A stretch of 64,000 nucleotides of DNA from Hwangdonia seohaensis (GTDB lineage Bacteria; Bacteroidota; Bacteroidia; Flavobacteriales; Flavobacteriaceae). A model generated the notes under the pieces. That model ran no database searches. It was not told the DNA's origin and saw only the letters and a program-made list of their open reading frames with translations. The stretch covers positions 770,701-834,700 of the forward strand of contig NZ_JAVSCK010000003.1 in the NCBI RefSeq assembly GCF_031932625.1, in the 5' to 3' direction. The translations under genes and the position numbers were made by a program. Of this stretch, positions 9,167 through 17,930 are shown piece after piece; the first letter of the stretch is position 1; each line of letters opens with the position of its first letter.

Positions 9167-10330
9167 ATGTCTAAAATATTAATAATAGAAGACGAAGCAG
9201 CCATCAGAAGGGTTTTGGTTAAAATTCTTTCTGAAGAAAGCGATACCTATCAAGTTGAAGAGGCCGAGGACGGATTAAGTGGCATTGAAAAAATAAAAAA
9301 CGACGATTTCGACTTGGTGTTATGCGATATAAAAATGCCAAAAATGGATGGTGTTGAAGTATTGGAAGCTGTTAAAAAAATAAAACCGGAAACCCCAATG
9401 GTTATGATTTCTGGCCACGGCGATTTAGATACCGCAGTAAACACGATGCGTTTAGGAGCTTTCGATTACATATCGAAACCACCAGATTTAAACCGATTGT
9501 TAAATACGGTTAGAAATGCATTGGACAGAAAAGAGCTTGTGGTTGAAAACAAACTGCTTAAAAAGAAAGTGGGCAAGAATTTCCAAATGATAGGCGAGAG
9601 CAAACCCATTTCCAACATAAAAGCTATTATTGAAAAAGTAGCCCCAACCGATGCCCGTGTGCTTATTACAGGACCAAACGGAACCGGAAAAGAGCTCGTT
9701 GCACATTGGTTGCATCAAAAAAGTGAGCGCTCAAAAGGCCCGATGATTGAGGTAAATTGTGCAGCCATACCAAGCGAACTTATTGAAAGCGAATTGTTTG
9801 GTCACGTAAAAGGCGCCTTTACCAGTGCCAATAAAGACCGCGCCGGAAAATTTGAAGCGGCCAATGGTGGTACTATTTTTTTAGATGAAATAGGGGATAT
9901 GAGTTTGTCGGCGCAAGCAAAAGTATTGCGTGCCTTACAAGAAAGCCGCATCCAACGAGTTGGTAGCGATAAAGACATAAAAGTTAATGTGCGCGTAGTA
10001 GCGGCAACCAATAAGGATTTAAAAAAGGAAATTGAAGAAGGTAAATTCCGTGAAGATTTGTACCACCGATTGGCGGTTATTTTAATACAAGTCCCAGCCT
10101 TAAATGATAGGCGCGACGATATTCCTTTGCTTATCGATTATTTTTCCGATAAGATTGCCGGCGAACAAGGCACCGTTAAAAAAGCATTTTCAGATAAAGC
10201 CGTTAAGTTGTTACAGGATTACGACTGGACTGGTAATATTCGAGAACTTCGTAACGTAGTTGAACGCTTAATTATTTTAGGCGGAACTGAAGTTAGTGAA
10301 AGTGATGTAAAGATGTTTGCGAGCAAATAG
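9167..10330 (+). CDS. Sigma-54-type response regulator lacking a DNA-binding domain
   Basis: 387 residues: a receiver domain (1-120; acidic pocket Glu8-Asp9-Glu10, phospho-acceptor Asp54, Lys104) followed by a sigma-54 AAA+ domain with Walker A GPNGTGKE (169-176), Walker B TIFLDE (236-241) and the R-finger region. The L1-loop motif that touches sigma-54 reads GAFTSA (216-221), not GAFTGA. The protein ends right after the AAA+ domain ('VSESDVKMFASK'); the Fis-type helix-turn-helix of NtrC proteins is missing, and a terminator follows, so it is not a frameshift at this point. No histidine kinase gene is adjacent. Confidence 0.88.
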   Translation: MSKILIIEDEAAIRRVLVKILSEESDTYQVEEAEDGLSGIEKIKNDDFDLVLCDIKMPKMDGVEVLEAVKKIKPETPMVMISGHGDLDTAVNTMRLGAFDYISKPPDLNRLLNTVRNALDRKELVVENKLLKKKVGKNFQMIGESKPISNIKAIIEKVAPTDARVLITGPNGTGKELVAHWLHQKSERSKGPMIEVNCAAIPSELIESELFGHVKGAFTSANKDRAGKFEAANGGTIFLDEIGDMSLSAQAKVLRALQESRIQRVGSDKDIKVNVRVVAATNKDLKKEIEEGKFREDLYHRLAVILIQVPALNDRRDDIPLLIDYFSDKIAGEQGTVKKAFSDKAVKLLQDYDWTGNIRELRNVVERLIILGGTEVSESDVKMFASK

Positions 10331-10347
10331 AACAATTTATAAATAAG

Positions 10348-10378
10348 ACCTGTCAAGTTTTTTTAAACCTGACAGGTT
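10348..10378 (+). terminator. Rho-independent terminator
   Basis: ACCTGTCAAGTTT pairs with AAACCTGACAGGT (one wobble), flanked by A and T runs. It ends the ABC-to-regulator operon and may also serve the convergent gene. Confidence 0.7.
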
Positions 10379-10390
10379 TATTAATTCAAT

Positions 10391-11140
10391 CTATTTTTCG
10401 CATAATTTAAGCTGCGATAAATAATTTGAAGCCAAAGTTTTAAGATTGTTTATATAATGGCTTTTTATGGCTTCAATATTTTTTGTAGATATATCAATTG
10501 GTGCATCAACTTCTTTTAATGCAACATGATTGCAATCGCAAACCGCTAAAGCTTCGTTATAAGATTTAATGTTTGATGCTATAGCTGTTTTATAAGATAC
10601 AATTAATTGCTCTTTTTCAAGCAGTAACGCTTTTTCTTCTTGCTGCGCTAATTTGTTTTTTATTTCGGCTGCTTTAAGTTTTAAAGCTTCCTGTTGCTTT
10701 TTTAATGCCAATTGCTCATTTTGTAAATCGGAAAGCTCCGAGCTTTCATCCGCTTCAACAACAGTTGGTGTATTGGAATAGGCGCATTTATCAATTTCAA
10801 TAACACTTTCTTTACTTAAATCCCTGGCGCGTTTTACAAAAAAACGACCATCTTCATACGTTTCGGTATCCTCGACTTTGGCTAATAAATCTATGCTTTT
10901 GTTGCTTAGTTTTAATGCGGTTTCGCAACCGCAATCTTTTAAGGTCTTTTTTGATAGCTTAAAAGCTTCCAACGAGCGGTTCGCATAATATTTTAAATGG
11001 CTTATATTGTTTGATTCGTAAGCGTCTTTTACGTGCGAATAGGCATTTACAAGATAGGAGTTCGCCTCGTCGCAGTCAGCGGTTTGCGCGTTAAGGTTTA
11101 AAGTAGTTACCAAAACTAAAAGGAAGTAAAAGTATTTCAT
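10391..11140 (-). CDS. Exported coiled-coil protein of unknown function
   Basis: The start was placed at the ATG at 11140, which gives a clean signal peptide (MKYFYFLLVLVTTLNLNAQ); an upstream ATG at 11188 would add 16 residues before it. The 249-residue product has several conserved-looking Cys residues ('TADCDEAN', 'KDCGCETAL', 'AVCDCNH') and a Gln/Lys/Glu-rich coiled coil at about residues 135-185 ('LQNEQLALKKQQEALKLK'). The N-terminal half looks helical. I do not recognise the family; a periplasmic structural role is a guess. Confidence 0.6.
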   Translation of the reverse strand: MKYFYFLLVLVTTLNLNAQTADCDEANSYLVNAYSHVKDAYESNNISHLKYYANRSLEAFKLSKKTLKDCGCETALKLSNKSIDLLAKVEDTETYEDGRFFVKRARDLSKESVIEIDKCAYSNTPTVVEADESSELSDLQNEQLALKKQQEALKLKAAEIKNKLAQQEEKALLLEKEQLIVSYKTAIASNIKSYNEALAVCDCNHVALKEVDAPIDISTKNIEAIKSHYINNLKTLASNYLSQLKLCEK

Positions 11141-11215
11141 AAATTTGGGGTTAATATTAAGTAGGTGCGACGAATATATTAAAAACAAAGCGGTTTGCCG
11201 TGTAGTTCGTCGAAA

Positions 11216-11728
11216 TTATACCGCTAACTTGTTTTCAACAAAGCCATTTATATTGCTTTTTACTTCATTTGGAATGTTGCCATCTTCAACCCAAGTGTGT
11301 AAATCGCCCAAATAATTCATACCTAAATAATTGGCTGATGCCACGAAAGGGCCATTAAATCCTTCAATTAAATCGTTGCTGTTGCTGGTACTTATCATGG
11401 CCATGTTTTTGCCTCGCAATTGTCTGCCAAGGGGTTTGTGTATGCGTATTAAATCGGAAATCCTATCGAAAAACACTTTCATATGCCCGCTCATCGTGTA
11501 CCAATAAACGGGTGTTGCAAAAATTATGGTGTCGTAATTCGCTATAATATTTGTAATTAAAGCTATAAAATCATCATCTGCATTTTTATAGTCATAATCA
11601 TAATGCCCTATGTTTTTAGCGTGCAAATCAATAACATCAAAATGGTATTCTAAAGCTAAATAATTTACAATGCGTTCTGTATCGCCCTTGGGTCTTGCGC
11701 TTCCTTGTATAATTACGGTTTTATTCAT
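11216..11728 (-). CDS. NAD(P)H-dependent FMN oxidoreductase / flavodoxin-like protein
   Basis: A 170-residue flavodoxin fold. The N-terminal phosphate-binding loop is 'IIQGSARPKGDTERIV', and the second flavin-binding element is 'IIFATPVYWYTMSGHMKVFFDR', typical of the NADPH-dependent FMN reductase / iron-sulfur flavoprotein family. Likely reduces quinones, azo dyes or flavins; the substrate is undetermined. It is a single cytoplasmic protein, oriented away from ppk2, with a 137-base divergent intergenic region. Confidence 0.85.
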   Translation of the reverse strand: MNKTVIIQGSARPKGDTERIVNYLALEYHFDVIDLHAKNIGHYDYDYKNADDDFIALITNIIANYDTIIFATPVYWYTMSGHMKVFFDRISDLIRIHKPLGRQLRGKNMAMISTSNSNDLIEGFNGPFVASANYLGMNYLGDLHTWVEDGNIPNEVKSNINGFVENKLAV

Positions 11729-11865
11729 TTTATAATTTCAGTAAAACGAAGTAACGCAATTATTAAGATTTAAAAACGAATTCGTTATAGAAACAAATAA
11801 TGTCAATAGAGATAAAATTGATATCATTTTTATATATTTAAAAACCATAACAAATACGATACATT

Positions 11866-12744
11866 TTGAAAAAAATTGATACCAACGATTTTAAAATCAC
11901 CTCTAAAATTAAATTAAGCGAACAACCTTCCAATTATGCTTTAAACGCTTCAAAAGACGAGATAAAAGATGCCTTGCAATTTGTAAGTAAAAAACTCGGG
12001 AAGCTACAAAACACCATGTACGCCCACGATAAATATGCGGTTTTGGTGTGTATACAAGGCATGGATACTTCCGGGAAAGACAGTTTAATTCGCGAGGTTT
12101 TTAAAAATTTCAATGCACGGGGTGTCGTGTCGCATAGTTTTAAAGTACCCACCGACTTAGAGTTGGGGCACGACTATTTATGGCGCCATTACATCGCATT
12201 GCCAGAGCGTGGAAAATTTGCTATTTTTAACCGAACACATTACGAAAACGTGCTGGTAACACGCGTGCACCCCAATTATATATTAAATGAAAGGATTCCT
12301 TCGGTAAATTCTGTTGATGATATCGATGATGCTTTTTGGGACAAACGCTTCGAGCAAATCAATAATTTTGAAAAGCATATTGCCGAAAATGGCACCATTA
12401 TATTTAAGTTTTATTTAAACCTTTCAAAAGACGAACAAAAAAACAGGTTGCTTCGCCGTTTGAATAAAAAGGAAAAACATTGGAAATTTTCACCAGACGA
12501 TTTAAAGGAGCGTGCCCTTTGGGACAAATACCAAAACTGTTACGAAGATGCCATTAACCGCACCTCAAAACCACATGCGCCTTGGTACAATATTCCTGCA
12601 AACGACAAGCCCACAGCCCGCTACATTGTCGCCAAAATCATGTTCGACACCCTGAGCCAATACACCGATATTAAAGAGCCAGAGCTAGATGATGAAGTAA
12701 AAGCAAACCTAGTGGAATACATAAATTTACTAAACAACGAGTAG
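11866..12744 (+). CDS. ppk2: Polyphosphate kinase 2 family protein
   Basis: A 292-residue protein of the PPK2 family, which transfers phosphate between polyphosphate and nucleotides. Visible motifs are the Walker A-like 'GMDTSGKDS' (65-73), 'HDYLWRHYIALPERGKFAIFNR' with the Walker B-like element, and 'RLLRRLNKKEKHWKFSPDD', the lid. No in-frame ATG exists near the 5' end; the only plausible initiator is the TTG at 11866, giving the expected N-terminus. The single-domain form suggests class I or III; AMP, ADP or GDP preference cannot be told by eye. Confidence 0.9.
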   Translation: MKKIDTNDFKITSKIKLSEQPSNYALNASKDEIKDALQFVSKKLGKLQNTMYAHDKYAVLVCIQGMDTSGKDSLIREVFKNFNARGVVSHSFKVPTDLELGHDYLWRHYIALPERGKFAIFNRTHYENVLVTRVHPNYILNERIPSVNSVDDIDDAFWDKRFEQINNFEKHIAENGTIIFKFYLNLSKDEQKNRLLRRLNKKEKHWKFSPDDLKERALWDKYQNCYEDAINRTSKPHAPWYNIPANDKPTARYIVAKIMFDTLSQYTDIKEPELDDEVKANLVEYINLLNNE

Positions 12745-12752
12745 TATTATTT

Positions 12753-12895
12753 GGGCGTTTTAACACGCTTTCCGCTATATCTTTTTAAAACGTCATTGCG
12801 AAGGCGGAACAAATGGTGCAATCTGTCTAATTTTAGTTTTAAGCTGTTTTAGTGCTATTAATTTTTAAAAAGGATGCCGCATCAATCGTTAACGC
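12753..12895. repeat. Dispersed hairpin repeat, degenerate copy (GGGCGTT...TAACGC family)
   Basis: Begins GGGCGTT, continues with GCTTTCCGCTATATC and a T-run, and ends AAAAAGGAT...CAATCGTTAACGC. The inner arms ATCTTTTTAAAA and TTTTTAAAAAGGAT pair. A related GC-rich copy lies at 63699-63792 in the same orientation. Another short palindromic repeat (CGTCATTGCGAAGGCGG, 12791-12807) sits in its loop. This fills most of the 309 bases between ppk2 and the M28 peptidase. Confidence 0.6.
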
Positions 12896-12987
12896 ACTTG
12901 CCGCGGGTAATTAAAACAAATTTATGTTTCAAGTTAGCACTCAACTTTCAATAAATAGTATATTTAAACTTTAAAATAATTTAAGTT

Positions 12988-13040
12988 TGTCATTTCTGCG
13001 ACTTGTGCTGTACTTGTTTCAGTAAAGCAGGAATCCACTT
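12988..13040. repeat. Dispersed palindromic element with enlarged loop
   Basis: TGTCATTTCTGC and GCAGGAATCCACTT bracket a ~25-base insert. The ends match the compact element at 47153-47180. It lies directly upstream of the M28 peptidase start and accounts for an open frame that appears to extend that gene. Confidence 0.6.
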
Positions 13041-13053
13041 AATAGCAATTCAT

Positions 13054-14472
13054 ATGAAACGAATCTTTTTATTAATAACATTATCAAGTTCCATAATTAG
13101 TTTTTCCCAAACCGACGAACAGGTTATAAGAGAAATTTATACCCAATCCCTAACAAACGGTAAAAGTTACGATTGGTTAAATCATTTGTCAAACCAAATA
13201 GGAGGGCGGTTGTCAGGTTCTTTAAATGCCGAAAAAGCGGTGGCGTACACCAAGGCAGAACTTGAAAAATTAGGATTAGATAAAGTGTGGTTGCAACCCG
13301 TTATGGTTCCAAAATGGGTGCGTGGCGCCAAAGAATTTGCCTATATCGAAACGGCTCCCAGTGGTTTTGGCACCAAAAAAACCACGAACGTAAACATTTG
13401 TGCATTGGGCGGCTCCATAGCAACTCCAGCAATGGGGCTTAAAGCAAATATTGTTGAAGTTAAAAACTTTGATGAGCTAGGGATTTTAGGAAAAGAACAT
13501 ATTGAAGGTAAAATCGTGTTTTACAATCGGCCGATGCAACCCGATGTTATTAGTACTTTCGAGGCCTACGGAGGTTGCGTAAACCAACGCTATATGGGTG
13601 CCGTTGAAGCTGCCAAATACGGTGCTGTGGGTGTTATTGTGCGCTCCATGAATTTACGATTGGACGATTTGCCACATACGGGCAGCATGACTTATGGCAA
13701 CCTGCCTGTTAATAAACGCATTCCGTCTGCGGCTATAAGCACTAATGATGCGGAATTGTTGAGCTCGATGTTAAAGCTGGACAAATCGCTAAAATTCTAT
13801 TTTAAGCAAAATTGCAAACAGTTGGACGATGTGTTGTCGCATAACGTGATTGGCGAAATTACCGGAAGCGAATTCCCTAATGAATACATTATAGTTGGCG
13901 GCCATTTAGATTCATGGGATTTAGGTGATGGCTCGCACGACGATGGTGCCGGAGTGGTACAGTCTATGGACGTTTTAAGGCTATTAAAGGAGTCTGGAAT
14001 TAAGCCAAAACGCAGTATCAGAGTCGTATTGTTTATGAATGAGGAAAACGGATTGCGGGGCGGCAATAAATACGCCGAGGTTGCCAAACAGAAAGGTGAA
14101 AACCACATATTTGCATTGGAAAGTGATGCGGGCGGATTTACACCGAGAGGTTTTAGTTTCGATTGTAACGATGCCAGTTTCAATCAAATATTAAGTTGGA
14201 AGCCTTTATTTAAACCGTATTTTATCCATTATTTTGAAAGGGGCGGAAGCGGTGCCGATGTTGGCCCGTTAAAAAGCAACACCAATGTATTGGCAGGTTT
14301 ACGTCCGGATTCCCAACGGTATTTCGATCACCATCATGCCGCCAACGACACCTTTGAGCACGTTAATAAACGCGAGCTGGAATTGGGCGCGGCAACCATG
14401 ACCGCATTGGTGTATTTGTATGATAAATATGGGGTGAATCCAATATTGAATGACGACCAAATAAAGGATTGA
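13054..14472 (+). CDS. M28 family zinc peptidase (carboxypeptidase Q-like)
   Basis: The ATG at 13054 was chosen because it starts a signal peptide (MKRIFLLITLSSSIISFSQ); the frame is open 51 bases further upstream, but that part is a dispersed repeat. The 472-residue protein has a PA-like insert ('GVIVRSMNL', 'PSAAISTNDAELL') and an M28 catalytic domain with zinc ligands in 'GGHLDSWDLG' and 'HDDGAG', the catalytic Glu pair in 'NEENGLRGG', Asp in 'LESDAGG' and His in 'YFDHHHAAND'. Likely an exported aminopeptidase or dipeptidase. Followed at 15 bases by a small protein gene. Confidence 0.9.
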   Translation: MKRIFLLITLSSSIISFSQTDEQVIREIYTQSLTNGKSYDWLNHLSNQIGGRLSGSLNAEKAVAYTKAELEKLGLDKVWLQPVMVPKWVRGAKEFAYIETAPSGFGTKKTTNVNICALGGSIATPAMGLKANIVEVKNFDELGILGKEHIEGKIVFYNRPMQPDVISTFEAYGGCVNQRYMGAVEAAKYGAVGVIVRSMNLRLDDLPHTGSMTYGNLPVNKRIPSAAISTNDAELLSSMLKLDKSLKFYFKQNCKQLDDVLSHNVIGEITGSEFPNEYIIVGGHLDSWDLGDGSHDDGAGVVQSMDVLRLLKESGIKPKRSIRVVLFMNEENGLRGGNKYAEVAKQKGENHIFALESDAGGFTPRGFSFDCNDASFNQILSWKPLFKPYFIHYFERGGSGADVGPLKSNTNVLAGLRPDSQRYFDHHHAANDTFEHVNKRELELGAATMTALVYLYDKYGVNPILNDDQIKD

Positions 14473-14487
14473 TTTAAACTTTTTTAT

Positions 14488-14811
14488 ATGTGGGAAGAAA
14501 AACTGAAAATTTACGACGAACTCGTTAATAAATGCCCGAGATTTGAGCGAAAAGGAAAATCGATGATTTATACTTCGGCAAATGGGTATATGTTTTCATT
14601 GCTGAATAAGGCCGGTGAAATAGGCATTCGATTTTCAAAAGAGGTACAAGAAGAATACATAAAAGCATTCAGTTCCTCAACATATAAATCTTACGGTGCG
14701 GTCATGAAAGGTTATGTGTTAATTCCAGACCACATGCTTGAAGATTTAGATAACGTCGCAAATTATTTAAACGAAAGTTACGATTATGTTATGACTTTAA
14801 ATCCTAAATAA
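14488..14811 (+). CDS. Small cytoplasmic protein, possibly TfoX N-terminal-like
   Basis: A 107-residue protein without a signal peptide. The pattern 'GYMFSLLNKAGEIGIRFS' followed by 'YKSYGAVMKGYVLIPDHML' recalls the strand order of TfoX N-terminal-like domains, but similarity is weak by eye. It lies 15 bases after the M28 peptidase and its stop is followed one base later by the next ATG, so the three genes form an operon. Function unknown. Confidence 0.55.
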   Translation: MWEEKLKIYDELVNKCPRFERKGKSMIYTSANGYMFSLLNKAGEIGIRFSKEVQEEYIKAFSSSTYKSYGAVMKGYVLIPDHMLEDLDNVANYLNESYDYVMTLNPK

Positions 14812-14812
14812 A

Positions 14813-15367
14813 ATGAAGAAATTCACTCTAATAATAGCCTTAATATTAACAACAGTTGTTATGGCACAATCTGAAGAAAAATTACCGTACTACGAAATTC
14901 CGGAATATCCGGAAACTTATACCGCAGGAACCGTAGCCGCTAGAATGGTTGATGGTTTGGGCTTTAGATATTATTGGGCAACCGAAGGCTTACGACAAGA
15001 AGACCTGAATTATAAACCCAGTGAAAGCGGACGAACGAGTGCTGAAACCATCGATCATTTATTGGGATTATCTAATTTTCTACTGAATGCTTTATCCGAA
15101 GAAAAAAGAGATGAAAACCAAAAGGAATTTACCTTTGAACAAAAACGAAAACAAACCCTGTTAAACATTAAGGAGGCTTCGGAAATTTTAAAAGCAACCG
15201 AAGATATTTCTAAATTTGATAACGATAGATTTCCGTTTTGGAATCTTATTAACGGGCCAATTGCAGATGCGCTTTGGCATTGCGGACAAGTGGTGATGCT
15301 TCGGCGTGCCTCGGGAAATCCATTCAATTCAAAAGTGAGTGTTTTCAGTGGGAAGCTAAGAGAGTAA
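14813..15367 (+). CDS. DinB-like protein with a signal peptide
   Basis: A 184-residue protein starting with a clear signal sequence (MKKFTLIIALILTTVVMAQ). The mature part is a four-helix DinB-type domain: 'GTVAARMVDGLGFRYYWATEGL', 'SAETIDHLLGLSNFLLNAL', 'WNLINGPIADALWHCGQVVMLRRASGNP'. The potential metal-binding His residues lie in 'TIDHLL' and 'LWHCGQ'. DinB proteins are usually cytoplasmic thiol or metal-dependent enzymes, so export is unusual. Its stop lies 12 bases from the stop of the convergent membrane-protein gene. Confidence 0.75.
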   Translation: MKKFTLIIALILTTVVMAQSEEKLPYYEIPEYPETYTAGTVAARMVDGLGFRYYWATEGLRQEDLNYKPSESGRTSAETIDHLLGLSNFLLNALSEEKRDENQKEFTFEQKRKQTLLNIKEASEILKATEDISKFDNDRFPFWNLINGPIADALWHCGQVVMLRRASGNPFNSKVSVFSGKLRE

Positions 15368-15379
15368 TTACAGTGTTTT

Positions 15380-16363
15380 TCAACTTAGCAATGAATAAAT
15401 AATCAGCATTTTGCCATCTTTTTTCCATCGAATCCAACCATGGCCTTTCATATTAAAATTGTAATCCAGCAACGCCACGTACATCCATTCGTCCTTAATT
15501 TTTAGTGGCCGCATAAAACTGTACGGCGTGTTTATGGTGCCCGCTTCTTCAAAGGGTCTTGTAAAGATATTATGAATTTCGGGATTGGGAAACTCCACGC
15601 TATTAATGCCCAAAAGAAACTCGGGCCAATACATTAATTTCCCAGCATAGCGGTCAACAAAACCGGTTTGGTTGTTAGTGGTGTTAACGGTGACTTCAAT
15701 AAAATCATGGGATATGGATTGAACTTTAAAATACAGCATATCGTAATCTAATTTTAAATGATCGGGCACTAACCAAGGCGGTGCGGTAGCAATATCAAAA
15801 CCACCGTATTCCAATTGTTTAAAGGTGATACTGTCTATTGGCGTATGCTCTTGAACCGATTTTCCTTGGGTTAAATTACCGTAAAAATAGAGGGTTTTGT
15901 TCTCGTGGAAATTTGGGGTAAACATGCCCAAACCCATATGACTTTTGGGTTTAATAGCTGAATTGTTTTTAGCAACCATCGCTATGGTTTTTGCTGTTTT
16001 ATTTTCAACCGGAGCGGTCGGTCTTTTTGTTTTTTGTTGCTCCATTTTTTGTTGTTCTTTTTCTTTTTGGCGTTTTTGATATTTAATAGTAAAATATGCA
16101 AACGAAGTGGCAATAATTAAAGCCAACAAAACATTGATTTTTATAATAAAATGCCTTTTTAAATTATAGGCTAAAACAAGTGCTAAACACAAGCCAATAA
16201 AAGCGCCAATAACACCGTAGCCAAAAACAATAGCGCCGCCTGCTAACATTTGCCCTTTTCCGGCTTCGGTGATTCCTGCGTAAATCAGCCCTAAAAAGAA
16301 AAAGGCGATTAGTGCTAAAAAGTACATTAAAAAACTAAAGGGTTTAAACAGTTGATGTGCCAT
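15380..16363 (-). CDS. Membrane protein of unknown function, partner of the VWA gene
   Basis: A 327-residue protein with three hydrophobic helices at about residues 10-30, 38-66 and 73-90, a Lys/Gln/Glu-rich stalk (95-125), and a ~200-residue soluble C-terminal domain. It begins 2 bases after the stop of the VWA-protein gene, so the two are translated from one mRNA. The soluble domain has 'GHGWIRWKKDGKMLIIYSLLS' at its end and many aromatic residues, but I do not recognise a family. Perhaps it works with the VWA protein at the envelope; that is inferred from context only. Confidence 0.65.
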   Translation of the reverse strand: MAHQLFKPFSFLMYFLALIAFFFLGLIYAGITEAGKGQMLAGGAIVFGYGVIGAFIGLCLALVLAYNLKRHFIIKINVLLALIIATSFAYFTIKYQKRQKEKEQQKMEQQKTKRPTAPVENKTAKTIAMVAKNNSAIKPKSHMGLGMFTPNFHENKTLYFYGNLTQGKSVQEHTPIDSITFKQLEYGGFDIATAPPWLVPDHLKLDYDMLYFKVQSISHDFIEVTVNTTNNQTGFVDRYAGKLMYWPEFLLGINSVEFPNPEIHNIFTRPFEEAGTINTPYSFMRPLKIKDEWMYVALLDYNFNMKGHGWIRWKKDGKMLIIYSLLS

Positions 16364-16365
16364 AA

Positions 16366-17769
16366 TTAAAAATGAATTATTTTGGTAGCGGTTTCTCCTT
16401 GTTTAACTTCAATGGTAAAGGTTTCTTTTTTGCCAGCGTATTCTTTTTTTACAGCACTAACTTTGACTTCGTAAATTCCAGGGTTTAATATAAATTCTCT
16501 GGGGTTGCTGCTATTTGATGTGTAGGTTCTACTGCCTGCTACATTTTTACCAGATATTTTTTCCTTAATGCTTACTACGGCATCTACTAGTGTTTCTCCA
16601 CTTTTCACACCAATCATAGCAATGCCTGTTTTAAAATTATGCGAAACTTCAATGGTTTTACCGGGTTCAACTATAACATCTTCAATTGTGTATTTGGTTT
16701 CTAAACCTTTCATGCGTAAACCCATAACTTCAATATCGTAAGTACCGGGGTTTACTTCAATGGTTTGCGTTCTTCCATAAGTTCTACTGCCACCAACAAC
16801 TTCTCCATCTTGAGTTTTTACTTTACTTGTGGCATCCCAACCTTCATTATTATTAAGTGTTAAAAGATTGATTTTTCCGCCATCAAAACTTACCGTTTTA
16901 TGTCCGATTTTGTCTTTAATACTTTCAATATTTATTGTAGTTCCTTTAATTTTGGTGTTTTCTAAAGGGTTGACAATCATTTTATATTTTCCAGGAGGCA
17001 GATACACCCAACCCGTATCGCGATAGGTTCTTGTGCCATCAACTTCTTTATTTGTATCCGCCTTTACTATTTTAACCCAAGCATCAACAGGTTTGCCGTT
17101 TTTTGCGGCAAAAATGGAAAAATTGCCTTTTGGATCATCAATGGTTTGCGATGTAGCTTCGGTAAGCCCTTCACTTAAACCACTGGCGTTTGAAGCATCG
17201 TAATACGTTCCACCACCAGCATCGGTAGCACACTTCAATTGTTCAGTTTCACTTTCTTTAAGTCCGAAGCCTACAATATGAAGTTTAAAGTCGATACCTT
17301 CGGTTTTTGCCGTTGAAACCACATCGCAAATATCACCATCGCAAGATTCAATGCCATCGGTAATTAAAATAATGGTCGCTTTGGTGTTACTGTTTTTTAA
17401 TGAATTTATGGCCAGTGCAGCCGAACGTGCCAAAGGCGTTTTTCCTAAAGCGTTCATACCGCTTACCGCATTTGTAATTTGACTTTTGGATGCGTTTTGT
17501 AAATCGACCAAAAACTCAATGTCGCTGCAATCGCCTTTTTTGTTATGTCCGTAAGCCATTAACCCAATATTTTGGTTATCCGGTAGATTGTTTACGGCTG
17601 TTGCCAATACTTCCGAAGCAATTTCCTTTTTTGTTTTACCATCAAGTTGACCCCACATGGAGCCACTGGCATCGTAGATAAATAAGATTGGAGATGGTGC
17701 TTTTTGTTCTTGTGCCGAAGTTTGAAAGATTAAACCTAAAGCACAAAAGAGAGGGATTAATAGCTTCAT
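16366..17769 (-). CDS. Exported VWA-domain protein with C-terminal repeats
   Basis: 467 residues: signal peptide (1-19), a von Willebrand factor A domain (about 25-215) with the MIDAS motif DASGS in 'LFIYDASGSMWGQLDG', Thr in 'GKTPLARS' and Asp in 'LITDGIESCDGD', then three ~85-residue beta-sandwich-like repeats. Each repeat has an 'xRTYxxT' strand followed by a 'PGxYxxxV' strand (for example 'GSRTYGRTQTIEVNPGTYDI'). The MIDAS would bind a divalent metal and a protein ligand in the periplasm. First gene of a two-gene operon with the membrane protein downstream. Confidence 0.88.
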   Translation of the reverse strand: MKLLIPLFCALGLIFQTSAQEQKAPSPILFIYDASGSMWGQLDGKTKKEIASEVLATAVNNLPDNQNIGLMAYGHNKKGDCSDIEFLVDLQNASKSQITNAVSGMNALGKTPLARSAALAINSLKNSNTKATIILITDGIESCDGDICDVVSTAKTEGIDFKLHIVGFGLKESETEQLKCATDAGGGTYYDASNASGLSEGLTEATSQTIDDPKGNFSIFAAKNGKPVDAWVKIVKADTNKEVDGTRTYRDTGWVYLPPGKYKMIVNPLENTKIKGTTINIESIKDKIGHKTVSFDGGKINLLTLNNNEGWDATSKVKTQDGEVVGGSRTYGRTQTIEVNPGTYDIEVMGLRMKGLETKYTIEDVIVEPGKTIEVSHNFKTGIAMIGVKSGETLVDAVVSIKEKISGKNVAGSRTYTSNSSNPREFILNPGIYEVKVSAVKKEYAGKKETFTIEVKQGETATKIIHF

Positions 17770-17930
17770 AATTAATGATTTTATTAAAAATAATAAAAAT
17801 TTAAGTAAGTTTGGGCTATATGCTTAAAAAACAGGCGGTTAATGGTGTGTCTTGTCGTCCTAAAATTTACAAAAATCGTTATCGTTATTTGTAGTGGTTT
17901 TTTTATATTTATAAACTAACCTAACCGACA

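Noticed and set aside
13797..14187. Antisense open frames within the M28 peptidase gene
   Set aside because: They lie wholly within a gene with conserved catalytic motifs on the other strand.
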